A stretch of DNA of 43,300 nt from Candidatus Mediterraneibacter pullicola. Lineage in GTDB: Bacteria > Bacillota > Clostridia > Lachnospirales > Lachnospiraceae. Below the pieces are notes generated by a model. The model was not told where the DNA came from. It searched no databases and saw only the letters and a program-made list of their open reading frames with translations. Both the position numbers and the translations under genes were made by a program. Shown in pieces: positions 24,903 to 33,258 of this stretch. Each line of letters starts with the position of its first letter. Within the stretch, counting starts at the first letter, position 1. The stretch is taken from NCBI GenBank assembly GCA_019117065.1, contig DXAK01000044.1:1-43300 (forward strand), written 5' to 3'.

Positions 24903-26006
24903 ATGAGACCATTTATCAAGGGAATGGATGTCTCCTCGCTGAAGGAGCTGGAACAATTTGGGGCAAAATACTATAAAGACGGGGAGGAGAAAAACCTCTT
25001 GGAGATCCTGAAGGAATATGGGGCAAATGCCATCCGCCTGAGGCTTTGGAACGATCCGTACAGTGAGACCGGTATTCCGTACGGAGCTGGAACCAACGAT
25101 CTGAAAACGACAATTGAACTTGCGGAAAGAGCGCTGAAAAAAGGGTATGATTTTCTGCTGGATGTGCACTACAGTGATTTCTGGGCAGACCCGGGTAAAC
25201 AGAGAGTGCCTAAGGCGTGGCGGGGGATGGACGCGGCACAGCTCGAAGAGGCTGTCTATGATTTTACAAGGAAGACGCTGCTTGCCCTGCGCGCAGAACA
25301 TGTTTTCCCTACAATGATTCAAGTGGGGAACGAGCTGACCAATGGGCTTTTGTGGCCTCACGGAAAGACGCCAGAGTACGACAATATCGCAAGATTCCTA
25401 AATGCAGGAATCCGCGCCGTACGCAGTGTAGACCAAAATCTTCCGGTCATGCTCCATCTGGACAATGGCGGGAACAATGCCCTTTACCGGGAGTGGTTTG
25501 ACGAATTTATGAAGCGCGGTGAAGATTTTGAGGTGATTGGTCTGTCATATTACCCGTTCTGGCACGGAACACTTCAGCAGCTGGAGGACAATATGCACGA
25601 TATCTCTAAGCGCTACGGGAAGGAATTGATCGTGTCGGAGGTATCCATGGGACATACCATGGAGGATTATAAGGATTACGAGGGGCTTCCAGAGGAAAAA
25701 CGCAAAGGTATGGCTACAAAGCCGGAACTTGCGACGAAGATTGAGTATCCCATGACCCCGGAGGGACAGAGTGACTTTATGCGGGATTTTATGGAAAGAA
25801 TCGCCCGGGTGGAAGGTGCAGCAGGGTTCTATTACTGGGAACCCGGCTGGATTCCCGTTCCGGGATGCGGATGGGCAGGAGATGAAGCACTTGCCTATAT
25901 AGAAGAACACGGTCCCGGTGGAAATGAATGGGCAAATCAGGCACTGTTTGACTATGACGGGCATGCGCTGAAGGCGCTGGAAACAATCAGGGATTTTCAA
26001 CCGTAA
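24903..26006 (+). CDS. ganB: GH53 endo-beta-1,4-galactanase, no signal peptide
   Basis: A 367-residue family 53 glycoside hydrolase that cleaves beta-1,4-galactan. The barrel begins at once with FIKGMDVSSLKELE; later motifs are IRLRLWNDP (44-52), DVHYSDFWADPGKQ (87-100), acid/base E144 in QVGNELTNG, and nucleophile E246 in IVSEVSMG. Family members are normally secreted, but no signal peptide, anchor or upstream start is visible, so this copy is probably cytoplasmic and acts on imported galacto-oligosaccharides. The ribosome site is weak (AAAGGGAAA). It follows the permease by 104 bases with no terminator between. Confidence 0.93.
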   Translation: MRPFIKGMDVSSLKELEQFGAKYYKDGEEKNLLEILKEYGANAIRLRLWNDPYSETGIPYGAGTNDLKTTIELAERALKKGYDFLLDVHYSDFWADPGKQRVPKAWRGMDAAQLEEAVYDFTRKTLLALRAEHVFPTMIQVGNELTNGLLWPHGKTPEYDNIARFLNAGIRAVRSVDQNLPVMLHLDNGGNNALYREWFDEFMKRGEDFEVIGLSYYPFWHGTLQQLEDNMHDISKRYGKELIVSEVSMGHTMEDYKDYEGLPEEKRKGMATKPELATKIEYPMTPEGQSDFMRDFMERIARVEGAAGFYYWEPGWIPVPGCGWAGDEALAYIEEHGPGGNEWANQALFDYDGHALKALETIRDFQP

Positions 26007-26077
26007 CATAGCGCAGTTGTGCAAAAACAAGCGAGGGGCTTGTGGCATTATAGACAGAAAGGTTTGGTACAAGGAAC

Positions 26078-27931
26078 ATGGATAAATTTATTGTGAATAT
26101 CATTCATCGTCCCGAGATGGTGCCGGAGTATGCTGAGAAGGTGACCGGACACGGGAAAGAGGAAGATATCGGCAGGGAGGCTCTTCTGACAGAGTCCCTT
26201 GATATTTTCAAATTTCAGCAGGAAACGGCACACAAGAACGGTCTTAAGACGACGATACATATGACGTACGCATCCCTCTTTAACGAGGAGGCGATCCGTA
26301 TCGCCAAGGAGGACCATGAGAAATACGGCGATGAGATTGCACTGTCTCTTTTGGGACTTCCATGCGAGCAGTTCCGCGAGAAATATAAGACAAAGGATTT
26401 CTGCATCTGGATGTTTTCCATAGAGGACAAGAAATCCATTGTAGACGATGTATTCGGAAAATTCTACGATATCTTTGGTTTCTATCCGGAGTCCACAGGC
26501 TCTTACTATATGGACGCGGAGCTGACAAACTATATCAAAGAGAAATACCCGACCGTAAAGTGCGCCATCGCGACGTGCTGGGAGGAGGGGCCGAAGGCAT
26601 ACCACACCTGCAACAACTCGTGGTATACACTGTTTGACGGCGGCCCGTGGAACCCGTGGATCCCGTCCAAGGAGAACACACATGCTCCGGCGGCAAACGA
26701 GCAGGAGGACAGCGGTATCGTGGCGATCCCGCATCTCTCTCGCGATCTGCTGGCATGCTACGACGGAAACGGCTCGAACTTCGGAACCCATCCTCAAAAC
26801 GTGCTCCGCGGCATGATCTACGACACAAAGACATGGGAGTTCCCCTATCTTTACAATATCATCGACCAGTACCGCGCGCTTGGGCAGTACAACAACGGTT
26901 ACGCCTACAACATGATGTTCGTCGGACCGGGCTGGCTCAACAAGATGGGGCGCTGGGAGGCGCCTTATGAGCTCCTGAAAAAATCCTATGAGGACGGCAT
27001 GGCATACTACGGAAAACTGAAGAAAGAAGGCGTGCTGGATGATATGACCATGGCTGAGTTCGCGGATTATTACCGGCAGAAGAAAACCTACACAGAGCCG
27101 GAGTGTGCACTGTGGAAGGATATTCTTTACGGCTCGGACAAGCAGCTCTTCTGGTACTGTGACCCCTATATGAGAGCCTGCGTGAACATAGATCAGGGCG
27201 GTGCGATTGTGGATCTCCGTCCCTATGCGGCAAAGTTGAAATGGGAGGTCGGTATCGGCACGAAACACGTTCAGGATGCGTCCTACCCGTTCCTCATCCA
27301 GGAGAAATACAGAGCTGGGTACTTCACCCATTACGCGGGCGAGGGAACCGTGCGCAGCGCGAAGCTGACTTACAAGGGCGAGGAAGTGGATCTGTGCCTG
27401 TGCCGGACGAAAGCGCATTTCTCCGAGAAAGATATGGGAGACGGGAAAAAGAAGAGAATCTTAACCCTTGATCCCGTGGATATCGAGTTCTATGACCTGA
27501 CGCTCAAGCTTCAGACAAGAGTGATCTTTGCCGAGGGAAGCTCGGACATTCAGATTGAGAGAACCATTCTTGAGATGAGCGATCCGTCTGCAAAGGTAGA
27601 ACTCAACGAGTACATGGTGGCATGTTACGGTACGACAGAGTACCCGGAGGACATGGCGGGCATTACGCTTACATGTACAAAGGACGGAGAGGAAAAGAGT
27701 ATCAGCTACGAATACAAGTGCAGGGAAGAAGAGTTGGAGGGAGCCCAGAGTGTGAGCGCTGTCATCCCCGCGATCGAGACGAAGGTATCCATGAGGACGG
27801 ACAAAGGTTCCGCGAAAGGATATGTCCGTGAAGGATATGCGTTCTCTCCGATGTTCACTCTGGGATATTCGGCGGAAGTTTCTGATAAGGAGGTAGTGTC
27901 TACATGGCTCAATCTGGAAAAGGCAAATTAA
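26078..27931 (+). CDS. Uncharacterised 617-residue protein in galactan locus, possible carbohydrate-active enzyme
   Basis: I do not recognise this family with certainty. The N-terminal ~300 residues look like an alpha/beta barrel with conserved-looking charged and aromatic clusters: IIHRPEM (8-14), KTTIHMTYASLF (57-68), FYPESTGSYYMDAELTNYI (135-153), IATCWEEGP (164-172) and GGPWNPWIPSKENTHAPA (188-205). The C-terminal ~300 residues are beta-rich, like the sandwich domains that follow GH38/GH57-type or deacetylase-like barrels. It may correspond to the Pfam DUF3863/DUF3864 type; this is memory, not a search. No signal peptide, so cytoplasmic. It sits between GH53 and GH42 in one operon direction, suggesting work on imported galactan fragments or their decorations. 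The start has AAGGA upstream. Confidence 0.8.
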   Translation: MDKFIVNIIHRPEMVPEYAEKVTGHGKEEDIGREALLTESLDIFKFQQETAHKNGLKTTIHMTYASLFNEEAIRIAKEDHEKYGDEIALSLLGLPCEQFREKYKTKDFCIWMFSIEDKKSIVDDVFGKFYDIFGFYPESTGSYYMDAELTNYIKEKYPTVKCAIATCWEEGPKAYHTCNNSWYTLFDGGPWNPWIPSKENTHAPAANEQEDSGIVAIPHLSRDLLACYDGNGSNFGTHPQNVLRGMIYDTKTWEFPYLYNIIDQYRALGQYNNGYAYNMMFVGPGWLNKMGRWEAPYELLKKSYEDGMAYYGKLKKEGVLDDMTMAEFADYYRQKKTYTEPECALWKDILYGSDKQLFWYCDPYMRACVNIDQGGAIVDLRPYAAKLKWEVGIGTKHVQDASYPFLIQEKYRAGYFTHYAGEGTVRSAKLTYKGEEVDLCLCRTKAHFSEKDMGDGKKKRILTLDPVDIEFYDLTLKLQTRVIFAEGSSDIQIERTILEMSDPSAKVELNEYMVACYGTTEYPEDMAGITLTCTKDGEEKSISYEYKCREEELEGAQSVSAVIPAIETKVSMRTDKGSAKGYVREGYAFSPMFTLGYSAEVSDKEVVSTWLNLEKAN

Positions 27932-28125
27932 ATTATCGCTGCCCGCTGTGCTTTATGCGTGATCTTGACATCGATATGTTCTATGACAAAGATAAGGATG
28001 AGTATTATTGTATCCGCTGCCAGTATGTCGGTAATGAGGAGGATGTTCTTGAGAAAAATGAAGTTGTCCGCATGAAATATGGGGCAATGATGAAGCGCTT
28101 TACAGTGGAAGATTTTGAAAATTAA
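27904..28125 (+). CDS. Small zinc-ribbon protein
   Basis: A 73-residue acidic protein with two CxxC knuckles, CPLC (C13, C16) and CIRC (C36, C39), each preceded by an aromatic/Arg pattern, forming a likely zinc ribbon. The rest (FYDKDKDEYY, then a charged helical tail) has no catalytic motif. It overlaps the end of the 617-residue gene by 28 bases and has AAGGAGG 10 bases upstream of ATG 27904, so it is very probably real and translated with that gene. Its role is unknown; nucleic-acid or protein binding is the usual job of such ribbons. A strong terminator follows. Confidence 0.75.
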   Translation: MAQSGKGKLNYRCPLCFMRDLDIDMFYDKDKDEYYCIRCQYVGNEEDVLEKNEVVRMKYGAMMKRFTVEDFEN

Positions 28126-28141
28126 ATGGGATAGAAAAACG

Positions 28142-28175
28142 AAAACCCGGGCGGGGATACCTGTCCGGGTTTTTT
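28142..28175. terminator. Bidirectional terminator of the galactan operon and araC-type gene
   Basis: AAAACCCGG and CCGGGTTTT form the stem, with T6 on the plus strand (28169-28175) and a matching AAAA on the other side, between convergent genes. Confidence 0.88.
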
Positions 28176-28980
28176 AGTTGGAGCGCCGGAAGTCTAAAGG
28201 GGTGACTCCGGTCAACTTCTTGAATACGGCGATAAAATGGCTTGCGTCCGCGTAGCCGCTCCTGCGGGCAATCTCCTGAACCTCCATGCGGGGGCTGGAT
28301 AAAAGCAGCTCCTTTGCCCGGCTGATCCGGAAGGATATGAGGTATTCATAGGTTGAGCAGTTTAGAAATCTGCGGAATAAGCGGGAGAGATACTGGGGAG
28401 TGATGTATACAAGCCCGCTTAAATCCTCTACAGTCAGATCCAGATAATAATGCTTTTCGATTTCTTTTAGCACGGGTTCCACGTATTTTCTATACAAGGG
28501 TTCCTGTGTCAGCATCCTGTTGTGGGCGCCGTCCACAAAGTGCATCAGGAAGCTGTAGCAGTCGATGGATAACTGCTTTTCGTCTCCGGGGCGCTTGGAG
28601 TACCGTTTCATACAACCACTGATCAGGTCGGTGAGCTGCCGTCCTTGCTCCGGTCCGGTGCGGATCACCTGGCGGCTGCCGAGCATCTGGGGAATACAGC
28701 TTTCCAATGTGCCTGTAACTGAGGCGAAGCATGTATACCATTCTCCACTTTCCTTCTCATAGGTATGGCGGATAAATGGCGCCAGAAGAATCCCTTCGCC
28801 CGGATAAAGGATGTAGGAGCCGCCGGGGATCTCCACCCTGCCAAAGCCGCGTTCAGTCTGAAGATAGTGATAGAAAGGATATCCTCTCGGACGGGATACC
28901 CGGTCCTGAAGCCAGCCCACCCCGATAGATTCAAAAGTCAATGGCTCGCTCACGGGAGGACTTCGGAAAATAATAGGCAT
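28174..28980 (-). CDS. AraC-family transcriptional regulator
   Basis: A 268-residue regulator with an N-terminal cupin-like sensor domain (RPRGYPFYHYLQTERGFGRV; GSYILYPGEGILLAP) and a C-terminal pair of helix-turn-helix motifs (LTVEDLSGLVYITPQYLSRLF; VQEIARRSGYADASHFIAVF). It is transcribed away from the GH42 gene and shares its upstream region, so it probably activates GH42 in response to a galactoside; this is inferred from position. ATG 28980 is chosen (AGGTGG 7 bases upstream); the frame also extends to a GTG at 28992. A TATAAT lies upstream on the minus strand at about 29010. Confidence 0.9.
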   Translation of the reverse strand: MPIIFRSPPVSEPLTFESIGVGWLQDRVSRPRGYPFYHYLQTERGFGRVEIPGGSYILYPGEGILLAPFIRHTYEKESGEWYTCFASVTGTLESCIPQMLGSRQVIRTGPEQGRQLTDLISGCMKRYSKRPGDEKQLSIDCYSFLMHFVDGAHNRMLTQEPLYRKYVEPVLKEIEKHYYLDLTVEDLSGLVYITPQYLSRLFRRFLNCSTYEYLISFRISRAKELLLSSPRMEVQEIARRSGYADASHFIAVFKKLTGVTPLDFRRSN

Positions 28981-29043
28981 AATCAATACCACCTGTTTCG
29001 AAATATTATATTCTTTAGTTTAACATACAATACATCTGTGTGC

Positions 29044-29084
29044 CATTTCAAGTAAAATAATGATGCGCACGGCAATATGAAATG
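29044..29084. promoter_or_regulatory. Inverted repeat in the araC/GH42 divergent region
   Basis: CATTTCA (29044-29050) and TGAAATG (29078-29084) are reverse complements 27 bases apart in the 122-base divergent region, close to the GH42 start. TTTCGAAA at 28996-29003 is another short palindrome. They are possible regulator sites; no protein can be assigned. Confidence 0.35.
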
Positions 29085-29102
29085 TATATATGGAGGTAGG
29101 AG

Positions 29103-31139
29103 ATGTTCAAAGGGAAACTGCTCCACGGGGGCGATTATAATCCGGAACAGTGGCTGGACTGTCCAGAGATCCTTGAAGAAGATATCAGACTTATGGAAGA
29201 GGCAGGCGTAAACTGCGTGACATTAGGTGTATTCTCATGGGCAGTGCTCGAGCCGGAGGAAGGCGTGTATGATTTTAACTGGTTGGAGGAGCGCATAGAC
29301 AGGCTTGGGGAGGCGGGAATACAGGTTATCCTTGCGACGCCGTCAGGCGCGATGCCGCACTGGCTGACGCAGAAATACCCTGAAGCCATGCAGGTTCAGG
29401 AGAATGGGAAAAGAAACCTTCCGGGGAAGAGGCATAACTTCTGCTACACCTCTCCGGTCATGAGGGAGAAGATCCATGCGTTGGACGAACGTCTTTCTGA
29501 GCAGTTTGGAAAAAAGGAAAACGTGATCCTCTGGCATATTTCCAACGAGCTGGGAGGAAACTTTTCGGACGGGGCGTGTCACTGCAAGTTGTGTCAGGAG
29601 GCGTTTCGCGGCTGGCTCAAAAAGAAATACAAAACGCTGGACAACTTAAACCGCGCATGGTGGGGGAGATTTTGGAGTCATGTGTATACAGATTGGAATC
29701 AGGTTCATAGCCCGGCACCTCACGGGGAATGGTCGATGACAGGGCTGACGGTAGACTGGAGAAGGTTTGTGTCGGAACAGATGAGCGATTTCTGCCGGAG
29801 TGAGATACAGGCGGTAAAAAAGTACTCGGATCTTCCAGTGACGACGAATTTCATGGCGTTTTTCAAAAATCTTGACTATAACAGGCTGAAACAGGAGATC
29901 GATATTATATCGTGGGACAGCTATCCTTTCTGGCATAAGAGTAAAGATGAAGTGCCAGAGGCTGTGTGGGCATCAGCCAACCACAGCCTGATGCGCGCGC
30001 TGAAAAAGGGGCCCTTTCTTTTGATGGAGAGTGTGCCGTCCGCTGTCAACTGGAGGGAATACAATCCGCTGAAACGCCCGGGAATGCACATGTTATCTTC
30101 CCTTCAGGCAGTGGGCCACGGGTCAGATTCTGTACAGTATTTCCAGTGGAGGAAAGGGCGCGGGGCATATGAGAAATTCCACGGCGCCGTTCTGGATCAT
30201 TTAAACGGGAAGAATACACGGACATTCCGCGATGTGGCGGAGGTGGGAGAGCGCCTGTACGCTCTGACGGAATGCCTGAAGGGAACAGTCAACGTCCCCA
30301 AAGCAGCGGTTATTTTCGACTGGGAGAACTGGTGGGCAGTGGAGGATACCACAGGCCCGAGGCTTGATCTTGATTATGTGGAGTGCGTGCTGGCTCACTA
30401 CCGGGCGTTCTGGGAAGCAGGGATCGAGGCAGACCTTATCGGCATGGACGAACCGCTTGACGGGTACCGTCTGGTGAGCGCGCCGCTGAACTATATGTAT
30501 AAGAGTGGTTATGCGAACAAAGTGAAGCGGTTTGTTGAGAACGGCGGGCTTTACGTGACGACGTATTTTAGCGGGGCTGTGGATGACACGGACCTGTGCT
30601 TTACGGAGAACCATCCTCTGGAGGATGTATTAGGCATCGTACCTGAGGAGATCGACGCGCCTTCGGAAGAGTTTGCGAACAGCTTTTCCTATCAGGGCAG
30701 AGAGTATCCGGCGGTGCGAATGTGCGCGGTTGTACATCCGAAAGAAGGCACAGAGGTACTTTCCGTGTATGAGAAAGACTTTTATGCGGGAGCTCCGGTC
30801 GTGACACGGAACAGCTATGGCGAGGGGCAGGCATTTTTCATTGCTGCCCAATCGGATATGGATTTTCTGCGGGTGTTTTACCGGGATATGTTCCAAAAGG
30901 CTGGGCTTCAAAATGCTCTCGGAATCGAGCTGCCCTATGGCGTTACCATAACAGAGCGCGTACCACAGAAGGGATATAAAGGTCAGGCGGCAGAGGAGGG
31001 AGTAGTCTTTGTCATGAATTTCCGCCATGAGCCAGCAGAACTTAGCGGTCTGGGAGAGTGGAAGGACGCGGAGAATGGGGAAATCGTCAGCAGCGTCCTT
31101 AGAATGGAAAAGTTGTCCTGCAGGATATTGACAAAATAA
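29103..31139 (+). CDS. ganA: GH42 beta-galactosidase
   Basis: A 678-residue family 42 beta-galactosidase that removes galactose from the non-reducing end of galacto-oligosaccharides. It begins LLHGGDYNPEQW, typical of the family. The acid/base is E149 in WHISNELGG and the nucleophile E309 in LLMESVPSAVNW. The structural zinc site is present: C114, C159, C161 and C164. The barrel is followed by the trimerisation domain (FDWENWWAVEDT) and a small C-terminal beta domain. No signal peptide, so cytoplasmic, completing breakdown of the products of GH53. GGAGG lies 8 bases before the ATG. Its own terminator follows. Confidence 0.95.
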   Translation: MFKGKLLHGGDYNPEQWLDCPEILEEDIRLMEEAGVNCVTLGVFSWAVLEPEEGVYDFNWLEERIDRLGEAGIQVILATPSGAMPHWLTQKYPEAMQVQENGKRNLPGKRHNFCYTSPVMREKIHALDERLSEQFGKKENVILWHISNELGGNFSDGACHCKLCQEAFRGWLKKKYKTLDNLNRAWWGRFWSHVYTDWNQVHSPAPHGEWSMTGLTVDWRRFVSEQMSDFCRSEIQAVKKYSDLPVTTNFMAFFKNLDYNRLKQEIDIISWDSYPFWHKSKDEVPEAVWASANHSLMRALKKGPFLLMESVPSAVNWREYNPLKRPGMHMLSSLQAVGHGSDSVQYFQWRKGRGAYEKFHGAVLDHLNGKNTRTFRDVAEVGERLYALTECLKGTVNVPKAAVIFDWENWWAVEDTTGPRLDLDYVECVLAHYRAFWEAGIEADLIGMDEPLDGYRLVSAPLNYMYKSGYANKVKRFVENGGLYVTTYFSGAVDDTDLCFTENHPLEDVLGIVPEEIDAPSEEFANSFSYQGREYPAVRMCAVVHPKEGTEVLSVYEKDFYAGAPVVTRNSYGEGQAFFIAAQSDMDFLRVFYRDMFQKAGLQNALGIELPYGVTITERVPQKGYKGQAAEEGVVFVMNFRHEPAELSGLGEWKDAENGEIVSSVLRMEKLSCRILTK

Positions 31140-31148
31140 TAGTTGATG

Positions 31149-31196
31149 AATCCGCCTGTTGAGCGTAAAATAACGCATAAGGCGGATTTATTTATT
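31149..31196 (+). terminator. Terminator of GH42 gene
   Basis: AATCCGCCT (31149-31157) pairs with AGGCGGATT (31180-31188), with an inner GCGT/ACGC pair, followed by TATTTATT. Confidence 0.8.
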
Positions 31197-31292
31197 CTTT
31201 GTCAGGAAAGCCCAAAGAACCCGGCAAAAGGAGAATCTCTGTGTTTTTAGAAATATCTGCCAGAGAGCAGATGAGGAAAGGAGACGCGGCGT

Positions 31293-32417
31293 ATGCCTTT
31301 ACATACAATATTGATAAAACCTGTGTCAGGCTTGTGTAATATGCGGTGTGATTATTGTTTCTACTGTGATGAGATGGCAAAGCGGGAAGTGCCGTCTTAT
31401 GGGATGATGTCAGTAGAAACGTTGAGGAATATCGTGAAAAAAGCAATGCGTCAGGCGCCGGGAGAGATTTGTTTTGCGTTTCAGGGAGGAGAACCCACGC
31501 TGCGTGGGATCGATTTTTTCCGGGAGGCAGTTGAACTGGAAACTCGTTTTAATAGAAATCATGTCCGTGTGATCAACACGATGCAAACTAACGGGCTGGA
31601 GTTAAATGAAGAGTGGTGCCGGTTCTTCCGGGAAAATGATTTTCTTGTGGGTGTCTCTGTGGACGGGACTTCAATGATCCATGACACATACCGTCACGAT
31701 GCGGCGGGGAACCCGACTTATGAACGGATTAGAAAAAATATAGACTTGCTGGAGTTCCACAAGGTAGAGTACAACATTCTGACCGTGGTGACCGCCGATG
31801 TGGCAGAGCATATCCGGGAGATCTACAGGGAGTATAAGAGGAACGGATGGGATTATCAGCAGTATATCGCCTGCCTTGATCCCATTGAAGAAGAGCCGGG
31901 GCAGAGGTCGTATTCATTAAGCCCAAAAGCTTACGGAGAGTTCCTGACCGAGCTTTTCCGAATGTGGGATAAGGACTGGAAGCGCGGGAAAGCGCCGTAT
32001 ATCCGTCAGTTTGAGAATTATATCGGGATGCTCATGGGATATCCGCCTGAGGCGTGCGAGCAGAGAGGCATCTGCAGTGTGCAGTGCGTTGCTGAGGCGG
32101 ACGGAAGCGCGTACCCCTGTGATTTTTATGTGCTGGATAAATACAGACTGGGAGATTATAATAAAGACAGCGTGCAGGACTTTTTTGATACACAGACGGC
32201 AGTTGATTTTATAAGGGAATCTAGGAAGCTTCACGAAGATTGTGGAGAATGTAAATGGTATTCGTTATGCCGGGGAGGGTGCCGCAGGCATCGGATCAGG
32301 GAAGAAGAGAGCGGGCTGTACAAGAATTATTTCTGCGAAGGCTATCAGGTGTTTTTTGAGCGCTGTAGCGGGCGGATGAAAGAGATCGCTGATTTTATGA
32401 TGAGTAAAAGGGGATGA
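31293..32417 (+). CDS. Anaerobic sulfatase-maturating enzyme (radical SAM, SPASM)
   Basis: A 374-residue radical SAM enzyme. CNMRCDYC supplies the SAM-cluster cysteines C15, C19 and C22; FAFQGGEPTL (61-70) binds SAM; the SPASM domain has C255, C261, C276, C317, C320, C326, C330 and C348. The proposed catalytic base is D277 in YPCDFYVLD. These positions agree with those I recall for the Clostridium perfringens anSME. Such enzymes oxidise the active-site Cys or Ser of type I sulfatases to formylglycine without oxygen. No sulfatase gene lies in this window. AAAGGAG precedes the start by 8 bases. The next gene, an anion exporter, begins 4 bases after the stop, forming an operon. Confidence 0.92.
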   Translation: MPLHTILIKPVSGLCNMRCDYCFYCDEMAKREVPSYGMMSVETLRNIVKKAMRQAPGEICFAFQGGEPTLRGIDFFREAVELETRFNRNHVRVINTMQTNGLELNEEWCRFFRENDFLVGVSVDGTSMIHDTYRHDAAGNPTYERIRKNIDLLEFHKVEYNILTVVTADVAEHIREIYREYKRNGWDYQQYIACLDPIEEEPGQRSYSLSPKAYGEFLTELFRMWDKDWKRGKAPYIRQFENYIGMLMGYPPEACEQRGICSVQCVAEADGSAYPCDFYVLDKYRLGDYNKDSVQDFFDTQTAVDFIRESRKLHEDCGECKWYSLCRGGCRRHRIREEESGLYKNYFCEGYQVFFERCSGRMKEIADFMMSKRG

Positions 32418-32421
32418 AGTT

Positions 32422-33225
32422 ATGCTGATGGTAATTGTATTCTTTTTGGTGAGTATCCTTTCTTCGCTGGCAGGTTCAATTTGTGGGATCGGCGGAGGCG
32501 TCATTATCAAACCGGTACTAGACGCCACGGGGATCATGAGCGTGAGCAGTATCAGTTTTCTGTCGGGATGCACGGTATTGGCGATGTCCGTTGTGTCCGT
32601 ATATAAAAATGTACGGGCAAAGTCGGCTAAACTGGATGTAAAGATTGCCACGGCGCTGGCTGTCGGCGCGGCGGTGGGCGGAGTGATAGGGAAAATGATG
32701 TTCCAGTCGTTAAAAGAAGCGGTGGGGGACGAGAATCTGGTCGGTCTTGTACAAGCTGCTGTGCTCATTGTCATCACGCTGGGAACCTTGATCTACACCG
32801 TGTATAAAGCGCGCATCCAGACGAAAGAGTATCGTCAGGTCTGGCTTTGTGTCGTCATCGGCATCATCCTCGGCGTCATGTCCAGTTTTCTTGGGATCGG
32901 AGGCGGCCCGATCAACTTGGTGGTGCTTGCTTATTTCTTTTCCATGTCCACAAAGGAAGCGGCTCTTAGCTCCCTTTACATTATTATGTTTTCCCAGATC
33001 ACCAGTTTGGTGCAGACGGTCGCCACAGGAAGTATACCTGATGTACAGATCTGGTATTTCGTATTTATGGTAATCGGCGGCATCGCCGGGGGTACAATCG
33101 GGAGCAAGATCAACAAGAAGATCAAGGAAGAGGACGTCAACAAGCTGTTCATTTTCCTGATGGTTGTGATCGTACTTATCAATGTGTACAATGTGGTGCG
33201 CTTTGGGAGCGCGCTTAGAGCTTGA
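32422..33225 (+). CDS. TauE/SafE (TSUP) family anion exporter
   Basis: A 267-residue membrane protein with about eight hydrophobic segments and the internal duplication typical of the family: GSICGIGGGVIIKPVLD (residues about 13-29) and SSFLGIGGGPINLVVLAYF near 154-172. Family members move sulfite, sulfonates or sulfoacetate across the membrane. Immediate coupling to the sulfatase-maturating enzyme suggests a link with sulfate or sulfite released from sulfated glycans; that is inference. ATG 32422 follows AAAAGGGGATG. The gene is followed 33 bases later by an unrelated-looking ATPase gene. Confidence 0.88.
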   Translation: MLMVIVFFLVSILSSLAGSICGIGGGVIIKPVLDATGIMSVSSISFLSGCTVLAMSVVSVYKNVRAKSAKLDVKIATALAVGAAVGGVIGKMMFQSLKEAVGDENLVGLVQAAVLIVITLGTLIYTVYKARIQTKEYRQVWLCVVIGIILGVMSSFLGIGGGPINLVVLAYFFSMSTKEAALSSLYIIMFSQITSLVQTVATGSIPDVQIWYFVFMVIGGIAGGTIGSKINKKIKEEDVNKLFIFLMVVIVLINVYNVVRFGSALRA

Positions 33226-33258
33226 TATCAATAAAAATCTAAAGAGAGGACGAGAGAA

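Noticed and set aside
26048..27418. 456-residue open frame on the minus strand opposite the 617-residue gene
   Set aside because: It is antisense to a clear gene with a ribosome site and operon context, has no ribosome site or motif of its own, and its long open state follows from codon bias of the plus-strand gene.
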